Positions 40,110 through 49,294 of a stretch of DNA of 64,000 nt are shown one piece after another (position 1 is the first letter of the stretch; every line of letters starts with the position of its first letter). The notes below the pieces were generated by a model. The model was not told the origin of the DNA, searched no databases, and worked only from the letters and a program-made list of their open reading frames with translations. This DNA comes from Hydrogenophaga sp. BPS33. Its GTDB lineage: Bacteria; Pseudomonadota; Gammaproteobacteria; Burkholderiales; Burkholderiaceae_C. Both the position numbers and the translations under genes were made by a program. The stretch lies in the NCBI RefSeq assembly GCF_009859475.1, contig NZ_CP044549.1:4526001-4590000 (forward strand), given 5' to 3'.

Positions 40110-41159
40110 ATGACCTACAAGACTGATCGCATATTCGTCGCGAATCATCAATCGGTAGTCGGCTCCGCAATCGTTCGACGTCTGACGCAACTGGGACACC
40201 GCAGCACCCACATTGTGTCCTGTCCGCCTGGGCAAGTCTGTTGGCAGAACTACTCGTCCATTCGAGCATTCTTCGCCAAGGAGAGGCCAGACCAAGTCTA
40301 TCTCTGGGCGATGAGCGATCTTCTTGCCGCATCAGCACCTGGGACATACGCCGCCCCACGTAGTGAGGGCATCGCACAAGAGCCAGTCGGCACCGCTCAT
40401 ATTGTCGAAGCGGCCTTCCGCTCAGGCATCAAAAGGCTCATCAATGTCGCCACCCATGCGGAGTTGGGTGAGGCCGGTGGCAACAGACTCGGCGCACTCC
40501 AGGTCGAGAATGACGTTGATACCCGATCTTCTTTGCTCGACGGCATGTTGCTGTGCCAAGAGTTGACCATAGCCTACGGTGCGACCCAAGGCGTCGACTA
40601 TCGTGCCGTGCAGGTATGTGAATCCTATGGACCGGGTTGGCCTGCTTCCAAAGACTGGTTGCACAGTCCGGGTGACCCCTCAAACCGCATCATTGCAGAA
40701 CCACTTCATGCCTTCGAGCGAGCGATGGAGACAGCAAGCGGGCGAGCAAGCCTGTCCATAGCCAAATCGGAGCTCTTTGACCTGATGTATAGCGACGATG
40801 TCGCCGATGCGGTGATCTTTCTGAAGGAGCTTGCGCTTCCCAAGTATCTCTCAGGCCTCGGGGCAGAAGGTTCCCACATCTTTGTGAACTCGAGTGCGCG
40901 CATCAACGGTGAGCATCTCGCGCAGGCTCTTTCAACTGCATTAGGGTTCCGGGGACAAGTTGAATTTGAATCCGATCCTCGCGCGCTACGTGGCCTCTCC
41001 ACTCAGATCCCATGGCCAAACGCTCGCGACTTTGGCTGGAGCCCCTCCATCGACGTCAATACAGGACTGGAGCTTACGGCGCTGGCCTACCGCATCTCCC
41101 AAGTCGCACGACGCAAAAGAATCACCGCGCCCCTGGCGCTACGCAGTATCCGGTGTTAG
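40110..41159 (+). CDS. GDP-L-fucose-synthase-like SDR protein with eroded active site
   Basis: A 349-residue extended SDR/epimerase. The start TDRIFVANHQSVVGSAIVRRL, the FFAKERPDQVYLWA strand, the NVxEAAxxSGIKRLINVAT strand and YGPGW pattern all follow GDP-fucose synthase (Fcl/WcaG). Key residues, however, are changed: GHxGMVGS of the NAD(P) loop is NHQSVVGS; the catalytic Ser region SSCIYP is VATHAELGE; the YxxxK pair (PYAIAKIAG) is replaced by DGMLLCQEL. Later conserved parts (LMYSDDVADAVIFL, INVxSGxxxS-like FVNSSARINGEHLAQAL) remain. It is therefore probably a non-catalytic relative or a decaying gene that still keeps its frame. The ATG at 40110 is used; a GTG at 40059 is in frame. The IS3 element ends only 70 bases upstream and may have removed or replaced its promoter. 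Confidence 0.6.
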   Translation: MTYKTDRIFVANHQSVVGSAIVRRLTQLGHRSTHIVSCPPGQVCWQNYSSIRAFFAKERPDQVYLWAMSDLLAASAPGTYAAPRSEGIAQEPVGTAHIVEAAFRSGIKRLINVATHAELGEAGGNRLGALQVENDVDTRSSLLDGMLLCQELTIAYGATQGVDYRAVQVCESYGPGWPASKDWLHSPGDPSNRIIAEPLHAFERAMETASGRASLSIAKSELFDLMYSDDVADAVIFLKELALPKYLSGLGAEGSHIFVNSSARINGEHLAQALSTALGFRGQVEFESDPRALRGLSTQIPWPNARDFGWSPSIDVNTGLELTALAYRISQVARRKRITAPLALRSIRC

Positions 41160-41210
41160 CTAACCGCGCACGGCACGAAAGTGATATTCGATCGTATGAA
41201 TATGGCAATT

Positions 41211-41239
41211 TTGTCAAAGAATATGGCATTTATCATTTT
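41211..41239 (+). promoter_or_regulatory. Sigma-70-like promoter ahead of the candidate small RNA
   Basis: TTGTCA at 41211-41216, 17-base spacer, CATTTT at 41234-41239 (or TATCAT at 41231-41236). The surrounding 80 bases are AT-rich. No plus-strand protein gene follows before the terminator at 41343. It resembles the promoter at 5414. Confidence 0.4.
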
Positions 41240-41243
41240 TGAG

Positions 41244-41343
41244 CTACCATTGCCTCGGCTGGTCGCTTAGCGGTCACCAGCCATCCTCCCCTCCTTGTGT
41301 TGCAAAGACACAGGTTCAGCTCGCGCCTCGCGAGCTTTTTTTT
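41244..41343 (+). ncRNA. Candidate small RNA of about 100 nt
   Basis: Three stem-loops can be drawn in order: GGCTGGT/ACCAGCC (41257-41282), CCT(T)GTGT/ACACAGG (about 41292-41314), and the terminator GCTCGCG/CGCGAGC with eight T (41318-41343). Between the first two lies an unpaired CU-rich stretch, CATCCTCCCCTCCT, which is complementary to a Shine-Dalgarno sequence (AGGAGG). A promoter-like pair stands directly upstream and no reading frame fits. Proteobacterial trans-acting sRNAs with such anti-SD seeds are known. This is a prediction from structure only, and the exact 5' end is not fixed. Confidence 0.5.
41318..41343 (+). terminator. Intrinsic terminator
   Basis: AGCTCGCG / CGCGAGCT stem of eight pairs, CCT loop, and T-run 41336-41343. 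It is well formed, plus orientation, and has no protein gene immediately before it. It terminates the candidate sRNA. Confidence 0.8.
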
Positions 41344-41444
41344 GCCCTCATTGGGAACTAGGCGGTTGAGACGCGTTTACCGATATTCGACTGGAGCCCC
41401 TTCGCTCATATGCGCGGCGCACCTCTAACACCCGACAGGGAGCT

Positions 41445-42287
41445 TCAAAACGAACGACCCGACAGCCGGGTAGTCGCATGGCCAAGTGCTTTTTCGATGA
41501 GCGCCACGCGATGGTGCACCTCGGCTCTTCCGCAGGCCAGGTCGCCTAAAAGACCGTCACAGCAGGCAGCCAGCGACACGGCGCCGATGGTTTGCGCGGA
41601 CGACTGGAGACGGCGCGTCAATTCAGCTAGGGACGCACAGTCGCCGCGGTTGGCCGCGCGGCGCATGTCTTCCATGGAGCTGTAGGCGGAGGTCACGAAC
41701 ATGTTGCGAAAGTCAGCCCGCAGTGTGGCGTCATCACCCGCCAATTGTTCAAGCGCCAGATCGTCATATACATAGTCCAACTCGACGTCCCTGCTAAGCG
41801 GATTCTCCAGGTCCTTTGGATCACTCGGCGCGGTGGCTGATGCCTCGTCGGACGGAAACCAGCGCTCGATCATGTCGCCCAGCTGTTCGGTCCGTACCGG
41901 TTTGGTCAGGAAGTCGTCCATACCGGCAAAGCGATAGCGGTCGATGTCGCCGCGCAGAGCGCTTCCCGACAACGCCACGATCGGGATACGCGCACCGGCC
42001 AGTTCCTCGCTGCGGATAGTGGAAGCCAAGGTGTAGCCATCCATGCCCGGCATGCGCAGGTCGGTGAGTAGCAAGACATACCGCTGAGTGGCCTGCCCAG
42101 CGCGCCAGAGGGCCAACGCCTCGAGTCCGTCGCTAGCCATGTCCACCGACACGCCCAGAGTGCTCAGTTGGTGACCAATGACTTTCTGGTTGATGGCATC
42201 GTCTTCGGCCAGCAGCACCCGGCCGTTGTGCTGGCGCTTCTGTTCGTCGGCCCGATGCCCCTGTCGTGTGCCGTGGTCATTCATCAC
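41445..42287 (-). CDS. Response regulator with REC and degenerate HPt domains
   Basis: A 280-residue signalling protein. The receiver domain (about 22-145) has the acidic pair AEDD, phospho-acceptor Asp in LLLTDLRMPGMDG (about 77), Ser/Thr in IVALSGSAL and Lys in DDFLTKPV. After a linker a four-helix HPt-like domain follows (about 170-275; SLAELTRRLQSSAQTIGAVSLAACCDGLLGDL). Compared with the neighbouring kinase HPt (AHKLKSAARAIGA), the phospho-accepting His is replaced by Arg (about 221). The domain therefore cannot carry phosphate in the usual way and may act as a binding or inhibitory surface. The ATG overlaps the kinase stop by four bases (ATGA), so the two proteins are coupled. No DNA-binding output domain is present. 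Confidence 0.85.
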   Translation of the reverse strand: MMNDHGTRQGHRADEQKRQHNGRVLLAEDDAINQKVIGHQLSTLGVSVDMASDGLEALALWRAGQATQRYVLLLTDLRMPGMDGYTLASTIRSEELAGARIPIVALSGSALRGDIDRYRFAGMDDFLTKPVRTEQLGDMIERWFPSDEASATAPSDPKDLENPLSRDVELDYVYDDLALEQLAGDDATLRADFRNMFVTSAYSSMEDMRRAANRGDCASLAELTRRLQSSAQTIGAVSLAACCDGLLGDLACGRAEVHHRVALIEKALGHATTRLSGRSF

Positions 42288-45200
42288 TGTTCTATACGTC
42301 TATCGAGAAAATGGTGAACCGCGTTCAACTCGGCCTCAAAGACTTCTACCAGAGATTCAAGCGTGGCAGCGGGTGTCTTGCTGGCGGCGGCTTCTTCAAT
42401 GTCGGCGCAGATTTGGCCAAGGCGCACCGCACCGATGGCACGCGCAGCTGATTTCAGCTTGTGAGCGGCATCGGACATCGCCTGGAGCGCACCCCCGGCA
42501 TGGGCATTTTCCATGGCCCGGGCTGAGTCCACCGTGCCAGTGCGAAACGCCATCAGAACGTCCTGTATCACATTTGGGTCCTCTCCGAGGAGATCGACGA
42601 GCATATCGAGGTCGACCGGACTCGGTGCAGTGGATGACAATGGTTCAACCACGGCCACGCTTGGCCGGGTCGGCACCGCCTGCAGCCAAGAAGCGATTGC
42701 GGACTTCAGTTGCGCCAGACGCACGGGTTTCGTCAGATAGGTGTCCATGCCGGCCTCGCGGCAGCGCTGCTCCTCGCCGCGCAAGGCGTTGGCGGTCAGA
42801 GCAATGATGGGCAGGCGCGATCCCACCTCTTCTTCAGCACGCACGGCTGCCGCCAGCATGTAGCCGTCCATGGCAGGCATGTGCAGGTCGGTCAACAGCA
42901 AAGCATGGCCCCCGCGGCGCCAGCTGGCCAGGGCCTCCAGGCCGTTGTTGACCATCTCGGCGCGGTAGCCAAGCAGCGCGAGTTGCTTTGTGAGCACTTG
43001 CTGGTTGACCTTGTTGTCTTCCGCGACAAGGATCAGTGGGCCCGCATCGGTGCCCAGGGCAGACGCCGACACCGCCTTACGTGTCTCGACCGCACCAGGA
43101 ACGTCCACGTTTTCCCCCAGCCCGGCAGCGAATTCCACAGCGCGCAGGAATGTCGCACAGTCCAGGCCGTCGCCGTCCACGTCCACCTGGTCAGATTGCT
43201 GCCGATGGGGCCGGCGTCGCCGGCCGGCCTGCACTACGACGAAGGCCAACACCAGTTCGGTGCGCTCCCGCGCGACAGCACGGCAGGCCGCAAGAACCTC
43301 CTCGATGCCCTCCGCCGGGCCTGCGACCACGACGACACAACGACCCGGGGCGGCAGCTTGCAACCATGCCAAGGCCTCGCCCAACGTCGCCGCGCGTTGC
43401 ACTGCACAGCCTTCGTAGTTGAGGTAGTCAGCCAGGTCGGCGACCACGTCGGCTGCACCCAACATCAGGCAAGGCAGCCCGGACAGCGACTGCGCAACGC
43501 AAGTTACGTCGGTCGATTCCTCCACAGGCAGGCGCACCGTGAAGGTCGAGCCCTGGTCGACAGTACTCGTCACCGTGATCTCGCCGCCCATCAATGCCAC
43601 GAGGCGGTGCGAGATGCTCAGCCCCAGGCCCGTGCCTCCGAAGCGCCGCGTCGTACTGGCATCAGCCTGTGTGAAAGGTAAGAACAGACGGTTCAACGTG
43701 TTGGCGTCCATGCCGACACCGTTGTCGGTCACCTGGAGCACCAGTGTGTCCTTGCCAGCTCCATCGACGAGGCGTTCCGCCCGCAAAGACACTAACCCCG
43801 ATTGTGTCTGGCCACCGCTGAACTTGATCGCGTTGCCCACAAGGTTCATCAGCACCTGACGCAACCGCCCCGCATCCCCGAGCATCCGAGAGGGCAGCCT
43901 TGGATCTGCGTACACGCTCAGCGCAACGCCCTGGTTATCGGCCAGTCTACGCAAGACATCACCAACCCCTGCAACCACTGCGGTCACGTCTGTAGGGAGA
44001 CGATCTATCATGAACTGCCCGGTCTCGATCTTGGAGAAATCGAGTACGTCATCGACGATGGTCAGCAAGGCGAATGCTGACTCTCGCACGGTTTTCACCA
44101 TGTCACGCTGGTCGCGCCGCAAGGGACTCTCCTCCAGCACCTCGATCATGCCGACGACACCGTTCATCGGAGTGCGAATTTCATGGCTCATCGTCGCCAG
44201 GAATGCCGACTTGGCTCGATTGGCCTGCTCCGCGAGTTCACGTGCACGCTCCAGTTCAAGCGTGCGTTGATGCACCCGGTCTTCGAGACCGGCATTGAGC
44301 TCGCGCAACGCCTCTTCGCTCCGGCGCCGTTCGCTAATGTCGCGCATGACGAAGACAAAGTGAGACACTCCTTCGCCGCCAGCGGCAACCGGCGTGAGGT
44401 CGAGCTCTATCGGGTGCTGTCGGCCGTCCTTGGTGTATTGCACCAGCTCGACGAAAACTGGCACGGAACGTTCAACAGCAGAGCGTACGCGGGCCAGCTC
44501 TGCAGCACCCGTTAAAGGCCCGTCTAGCAGCGCGGGTGACTGGCCTATCACTTCATCCCGCTCGTAGCCGCTCAGGCGCACGAAGGCATCGTTGACGAAC
44601 ACGATGCGAAGGCCATGCGGCAACTCAGCTGCCGGCTCGGTAATGACAACGACGTCGTTCAATTGCGCCACGCTGGCCTCGAGCAACTTCAGTTGCAAAC
44701 GCACCGCCCGAGCTTCGGTAACGTCGCGAAAATACACAGCGAGGCCGTCATCCACTGGATGACAGTCAACGCCGAACCACCGCTGCCAAGGCGCGAAAAA
44801 AGCTTCGCGCCCGATGCCCGTCTCGCCATCCATGGCCCGACGGTAAGCGTCTTCGAAGACGGTGCCCACAGCCTCAGGGAAGACCGCCCAGAGGACATGC
44901 CCCAGCATGGTGTCCCGCTCGCGCCCCCACAACCGCTCGGCCTCCAGGTTAATGTAGGTAAAGCGCCAGTCGCTGTCGACGGTGAAGAATCCGTCGGTAA
45001 GACATTCAAGCGTGTTGCTAAGCCGATCTGCCAACTTCTGAGTCTGCAGCGCCGCCTGCTTCCGCTCGGTTATATCTTGCAGCGCGCCCTGGATGCGCAC
45101 GATGCTACCTGCTGTGTCGCGCGCGGCTTCTCCGATGAAGCGCACCCAGTGGCGGCGTCCGGTCGCTGATACTTTCTCGGCCTCTAGGTCAAACGGAATG

Positions 45201-46372
45201 CCTAGCTGGATGCAGCGCTCCAGGGCGTCGCGGACGGCTGTACGGTGCTCGGGGGTGTACGCCGCCAGGATCTGCTCCATCGTGGGCGAGTGGCCTGCCG
45301 GTCCGCCGTTCAGACTGGCGATCATGTCAGACCATATTAGGCGCCGCTCGGTCAGGTCGAAGGTCCAGCCGCCGACCTTGGCGCTCCGACTGGCGAGGTC
45401 GAGCATCGCCTTGCTGTCGCGCAGCGCCTGCTCGGCGTGCCATTCATCGGTTATGTCGCGGCAGATACCGATGACACCAATCACGCCATCATCGCCGTCG
45501 CGATACGGCGTCTGTGTCAAGCGAAAGAGCCGCCGCCCGCTTACTCCCGTTAGCCAGAGCTCAGTGGGGTGACCGGAGCGGGCTTCGTACATGACAGGGT
45601 CATGGTCGCGCAGCGATCCGGCCTCATCCGTGTTGTACAGAGCGAGGTCGTCGCAGCCCAGAATCTGTTCCAAAGGGCGCCCCGTGAATTCAGCTAACGC
45701 CCTATTGCACAGCAGGTAGCGACCATCAAGGTCCTTGATGTAGACGAGGTCTGCAATGCCATTGACGACCGCCTGCAACAGTTCCGAGCTGCGCTGCATA
45801 GCTAGCTCCGCCCGCGCTCTTGCGCTGACGTTGATGTGCATCACCACTGCGCCTGCCTGACGGACCGTCGATAGAGGTGTAGCTTGCATCATGAACCACC
45901 GTTGCTCGTGCGGCGAGTCGCATGAGTACTCGATGGAAAAGCTGCTCCGCTCCCCCGTGAGCACGGCCCGCAAGCCAGCAGCTACAGCCCAAGCACCCGC
46001 CCCAGTCACATCGCTACCCGGGGCTGGCTCGCATGCCTCTAGGTAGTTTCGGCCGACGCTGTAATCTGCATCGCTCAGACCGTTTTCTTCAGCGAAGTCG
46101 CGCCATGCATCATTGACGGTGACAATTACCCCTTCGGGATCAAGCACCGCAATGTGTGCAGGCATCGCGTTAAGCAGCGCAATCTGGTCGCCAACCGCCC
46201 ACCCCCTAGTGGAACCAGACGGAAAAACTTGATGTTTCTCGTCGCCCTTTTCAGAGGTCAGCATCTTCAGTTCTCGCTCGGCCTCGCGCAGGGTTTCAAG
46301 CAGTGCGGCAATGCGTGCTTGGCGTTCCAGTTGTGTGCCTTGTGATTCCGAACTCATAGTTTGCCCTGCCAT
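42284..46372 (-). CDS. Hybrid sensor histidine kinase, five PAS domains, REC and HPt
   Basis: A 1,362-residue soluble BarA/ArcB-like phosphorelay kinase. After an N-terminal coil come about five PAS/PAC units (roughly 60-190, 200-325, 330-455, 465-565, 570-700; for example VYIKDLDGRYLLCNRALAEF, GFFTVDSDWRFTYINLEAERLWG). HisKA has the H-box FLATMSHEIRTPMNGV (His about 729). The HATPase has NLVGNAIKF, DNGVGMD and FGGTGLGLSIS. A pseudo-receiver without the Asp motif (about 945-1060) precedes a true receiver (ILVAEDNKVNQQV, TDLHMPAMDG with Asp about 1157, TYLTKPV). The terminal HPt has AHKLKSAARAIGA (His about 1303). No transmembrane segment is seen, so cytoplasmic (for example redox, light or metabolite) sensing is likely. 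Start: ATG 46372 or the second ATG 46357. The downstream coupled gene supplies an extra REC. Confidence 0.9.
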   Translation of the reverse strand: MAGQTMSSESQGTQLERQARIAALLETLREAERELKMLTSEKGDEKHQVFPSGSTRGWAVGDQIALLNAMPAHIAVLDPEGVIVTVNDAWRDFAEENGLSDADYSVGRNYLEACEPAPGSDVTGAGAWAVAAGLRAVLTGERSSFSIEYSCDSPHEQRWFMMQATPLSTVRQAGAVVMHINVSARARAELAMQRSSELLQAVVNGIADLVYIKDLDGRYLLCNRALAEFTGRPLEQILGCDDLALYNTDEAGSLRDHDPVMYEARSGHPTELWLTGVSGRRLFRLTQTPYRDGDDGVIGVIGICRDITDEWHAEQALRDSKAMLDLASRSAKVGGWTFDLTERRLIWSDMIASLNGGPAGHSPTMEQILAAYTPEHRTAVRDALERCIQLGIPFDLEAEKVSATGRRHWVRFIGEAARDTAGSIVRIQGALQDITERKQAALQTQKLADRLSNTLECLTDGFFTVDSDWRFTYINLEAERLWGRERDTMLGHVLWAVFPEAVGTVFEDAYRRAMDGETGIGREAFFAPWQRWFGVDCHPVDDGLAVYFRDVTEARAVRLQLKLLEASVAQLNDVVVITEPAAELPHGLRIVFVNDAFVRLSGYERDEVIGQSPALLDGPLTGAAELARVRSAVERSVPVFVELVQYTKDGRQHPIELDLTPVAAGGEGVSHFVFVMRDISERRRSEEALRELNAGLEDRVHQRTLELERARELAEQANRAKSAFLATMSHEIRTPMNGVVGMIEVLEESPLRRDQRDMVKTVRESAFALLTIVDDVLDFSKIETGQFMIDRLPTDVTAVVAGVGDVLRRLADNQGVALSVYADPRLPSRMLGDAGRLRQVLMNLVGNAIKFSGGQTQSGLVSLRAERLVDGAGKDTLVLQVTDNGVGMDANTLNRLFLPFTQADASTTRRFGGTGLGLSISHRLVALMGGEITVTSTVDQGSTFTVRLPVEESTDVTCVAQSLSGLPCLMLGAADVVADLADYLNYEGCAVQRAATLGEALAWLQAAAPGRCVVVVAGPAEGIEEVLAACRAVARERTELVLAFVVVQAGRRRRPHRQQSDQVDVDGDGLDCATFLRAVEFAAGLGENVDVPGAVETRKAVSASALGTDAGPLILVAEDNKVNQQVLTKQLALLGYRAEMVNNGLEALASWRRGGHALLLTDLHMPAMDGYMLAAAVRAEEEVGSRLPIIALTANALRGEEQRCREAGMDTYLTKPVRLAQLKSAIASWLQAVPTRPSVAVVEPLSSTAPSPVDLDMLVDLLGEDPNVIQDVLMAFRTGTVDSARAMENAHAGGALQAMSDAAHKLKSAARAIGAVRLGQICADIEEAAASKTPAATLESLVEVFEAELNAVHHFLDRRIEQ

Positions 46373-47277
46373 AGCCTAAAAACTGCGTCTATCCGCTTTC
46401 GGCGCACTTGGGCAGTCGTGGCAAGGAGGCGCCCTTTTCAGAATCCGATTTTGCCAGCTCGCTTGCGAAGTCGCGGGTTTGTACTGAATAACACAGCATC
46501 TGGTCCTAGATAAATTGCAGTGGCAAAAGCGACTCCTGAGGCCTTGCAACACCACGAAGGAGCGCAACTACTCAACCTTGTCGGCATTTCCTGGCCACTC
46601 TCACACCCGAAATTTTGAAGCGTGACAGGCGCGAAACCGGATCAGGGAAAGCGACAAGCCGCCTGCCTCAATGATCCCGCTGCCGCCTTTGCGAGGCTAT
46701 GAAACGCGAATGCGTACCGAGCCATCAGGTACTTGGTAGGCCTCGAGAAATGCTGGCGCGGGCCAGCATAAAAAGCGATCACGTTGGCTGCCGGACGTCT
46801 TCGGGCCATGGGCCAGCTAAACGGCGAGTCGCAAGGCTCGTGAAAGAAGCGGCGGAATGAGGTTGCCTTCAGGCGGCCGCTCCCTCGAAAGAGGCCCTCG
46901 CGATATTCCGAAATGCTTCCCATGTGGAGGCATTTCATTTTCTGGCGCAGCGCCATGTGCAATCCAAGTTGCGTCACCAGCGCACACAGGTTTCGCCCGC
47001 GCGCTGCGGTGACGGTGTATTTACTGCGTGCGCTCGTGCGACTGCGTGAGCTTGCCCTCCGAGCGTCAAGCTCGCCAAGCTGTGAGGGAGAACTCGAGGC
47101 AAATCTTCGATGCATGCGCTAACTCCTGACGCCGCACCATCTTCCCCAAGCAGGCCACCCGTTGCTCAGCAGGTTAAGACCGACTGAAGACGCCTCTGAC
47201 TGCTGTCCGCGGGGAGGCTGCACGTAGTCGTACGCGCGACCCAATGTACTGATGTCTTAGACTGCTCAGTAGACAAG
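46373..47277. other. Long stretch without a convincing gene
   Basis: About 900 bases between the kinase and the cold-shock/zinc-ribbon gene. The longest minus-strand frame (46642-47115) is Arg/Ser-rich, has no recognisable motif and no start signal, and I do not call it. The right end probably holds the promoter of the next gene; an ACTG-CT-CAGT palindrome lies near 47260. Confidence 0.45.
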
Positions 47278-47295
47278 ATGACCAGGAGAAATCAA

Positions 47296-49185
47296 ATGAG
47301 ATCCGAAGTGGCGTTTCGGCAGGCCGGGCTGTTGCGCGGTTACGGTACCGTCAAATGGTTTGGTGGCATAAACAACAAGACTGGCCGGGAGAATCGCTTC
47401 GGATTCATTGAAGATCTCAGCGGCAAGAGCGTTTTCTTGCACACGGGCGAGTGGCGGGGAAAGTCTCAGCCTGCGGAGGGCCAGTTGGTTACGTATCTGG
47501 AAGAAGAACGAGATGGAAAGTCCAGCGCCCGCCAAGCGGAAAGCCTGGACACCTGCGAAATGCGTGCGCCGGAATTGTATTCAGCACTGTGCACGCCGCC
47601 CCTGAATGCGGTCGAGCCGGCCTCCTCAGAGCTCCACAAGGCGATAGAGGAGAAGCTGCGGCGAAGCCTAGCCAACAGCGGATTTTCGGACTTGCGCCAA
47701 GTGCTCGAAGCGTCGCAGCAACCCCAAACCCCCTCGATCTTCCGCCTTGTGGCCACCGGCATAGATGCAGCGAAGAACTACGTTGTTCTGATGGACGCTG
47801 CCGGCCTACGCATCACTGACGCTGCTCCATGGGAAAGCCTATCGCACCCGGTGGCGAGCCATTTCGAGGCCGAGATCGCAACCTACCTAGGTAGTTTAGA
47901 ACCTCAGGTAGCACGAGACAAATGCTCAGATCACCTGACAGTCCTTCCGTTGTCTCTCCTTACATATCTGCTCACGAGAGGAGTCTTCACAACCACCGAC
48001 CAGCTTGAGCCGGCGTGGGTGAAGAATATCTACCGCTATTTGAGTTCGGTGATTGTCCGCGGCACTGCGACTTTCCCGGGCTACTTGCGAACCAGCTTCG
48101 ATGCGAGTCTGGTCGCGCCTGACGGTCTACCTTCCAACCTGATACTCCGCGACATTGTGGACAATCTGCGTTTCAAGAAGAGTCTTTTTGAGAAGAATAC
48201 TGACTTCATCGACATCTACAACGCGTCGGCCCGCCTGCACCGCAACGTCGAGACCTTCATCCTCAACCACCTACTGAGGCTTGTTGTCGCCGGGAATGAT
48301 CATCAAGTGGTGTACAGCACGTTCATGCAGCGCCTTTGGGAGGCCCTGACGTCAAAGGTCCTGCCACTTGAACATCGGAAAGCGCAATTTCAGTCCCTCT
48401 TTCCTTCGTGCACGACGATGGGCCCCAAGCTGTCCTGCGAGGCAGTTCATTGGCCCAAGAAAAACCTCTTCCTGTGCCGAGGCAGGATATGTTCATCCCC
48501 CAAGATTCTGCCGACCCCTGCCCACCACTTCCTAGACTTCAACATATACGATTGGTTGAATCACTACGGCATCACCTACATGGCAAGCGAACGGCCACAG
48601 GCCAAAGATTTTCCGATCAAGCTGGCCAGCTACTTCAACCGTTTACGGGAAATCTTGCCAGTGTTGCACTGCCGCGCTTGCGGCGAACTACTGCTGCCAA
48701 ACATGAAGTACGCTCGGACTCAATACAAGGAACTGGTAAGGGGAGCTATCGAGGTCAAGGAGATGGCTGCGGCCTATCGGCTCACTGTGTTTCACTGCAA
48801 CAGTCAAGACTGCGAAGAGTTCGACATCGGCCACTACATTAGTCATTGCGTCGGATTTGGGTGCTACCACATCATTGATTCGCGCGACATGAAGCAGCGA
48901 TGTAATGAAGGCCGCTATGTCTGCAAGGGCTGTGGAAGTTGCTGCCCGAGGCATGCGCAATCGCATCCCGTGGGGCTCTGCGCCGAGTGCGGTGACGAAC
49001 TCGAGGTCTTCCGCGAGACAGTGCGTGGGAAACACGGGATCTACACAAAAAAACACGCGAAGTGCCAGTCGGCGTCGTGCAGCTTCACGATCGCCGGCGA
49101 CGACTTGCCCCCCAAGTTCAGTCACCTCCCTACGAAGAACGATGCCGACATCACCACGGCCAATGAATTCTTTGATCTTGACTAG
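47296..49185 (+). CDS. Cold-shock-like domain plus multiple zinc-ribbon protein
   Basis: A 629-residue protein I cannot assign to a named family. The start at 47296 is preferred because AGGAG lies seven bases upstream; an ATG at 47278 is in frame. Residues about 14-70 form a cold-shock/OB-like domain: GTVKWFGGINNKTGRENRFGFIEDLSGKSVFLHTGEW keeps the RNP1-like KxWF...FGFI and VFLH motifs. The long middle is helical with no known motif. From about residue 458 there are several Cys/His clusters: CRACGELLLP, FHCNSQDCEE, GHYISHCVGFGCYH, RYVCKGCGSCCPRHA, GLCAECGDEL and KCQSASCSF, implying four or so zinc ribbons. Nucleic-acid binding is likely. An XRE regulator gene follows 109 bases downstream on the same strand. 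The setting among mobile elements suggests horizontal acquisition. Confidence 0.6.
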   Translation: MRSEVAFRQAGLLRGYGTVKWFGGINNKTGRENRFGFIEDLSGKSVFLHTGEWRGKSQPAEGQLVTYLEEERDGKSSARQAESLDTCEMRAPELYSALCTPPLNAVEPASSELHKAIEEKLRRSLANSGFSDLRQVLEASQQPQTPSIFRLVATGIDAAKNYVVLMDAAGLRITDAAPWESLSHPVASHFEAEIATYLGSLEPQVARDKCSDHLTVLPLSLLTYLLTRGVFTTTDQLEPAWVKNIYRYLSSVIVRGTATFPGYLRTSFDASLVAPDGLPSNLILRDIVDNLRFKKSLFEKNTDFIDIYNASARLHRNVETFILNHLLRLVVAGNDHQVVYSTFMQRLWEALTSKVLPLEHRKAQFQSLFPSCTTMGPKLSCEAVHWPKKNLFLCRGRICSSPKILPTPAHHFLDFNIYDWLNHYGITYMASERPQAKDFPIKLASYFNRLREILPVLHCRACGELLLPNMKYARTQYKELVRGAIEVKEMAAAYRLTVFHCNSQDCEEFDIGHYISHCVGFGCYHIIDSRDMKQRCNEGRYVCKGCGSCCPRHAQSHPVGLCAECGDELEVFRETVRGKHGIYTKKHAKCQSASCSFTIAGDDLPPKFSHLPTKNDADITTANEFFDLD

Positions 49186-49260
49186 ACGCGGATAGGTTCC
49201 TCATCTATTTGAAGCGGCTTGTGTAAAGTCTTCGGGTTCAGTGCTCTGCCAAATCGAAAC

Positions 49261-49277
49261 CTATACTACGTGTATAG
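49261..49277 (+). promoter_or_regulatory. Palindrome before the XRE gene, candidate operator
   Basis: CTATAC-TACGT-GTATAG is a perfect six-base inverted repeat with a five-base centre, ending 17 bases before the XRE gene's ATG. A position between promoter and start is usual for autoregulation by XRE-type proteins. Confidence 0.45.
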
Positions 49278-49294
49278 AAAACGAAGGAACTCGA

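Noticed and set aside
42710..43681. 323-codon plus-strand frame opposite the hybrid kinase
   Set aside because: It overlaps well-defined HATPase and receiver domains on the minus strand and shows no family motif.
46642..47115. 157-codon minus frame in the gap after the kinase
   Set aside because: Arg/Ser-rich, no motif, no ribosome site, and no neighbour coupling; not enough to call a gene.
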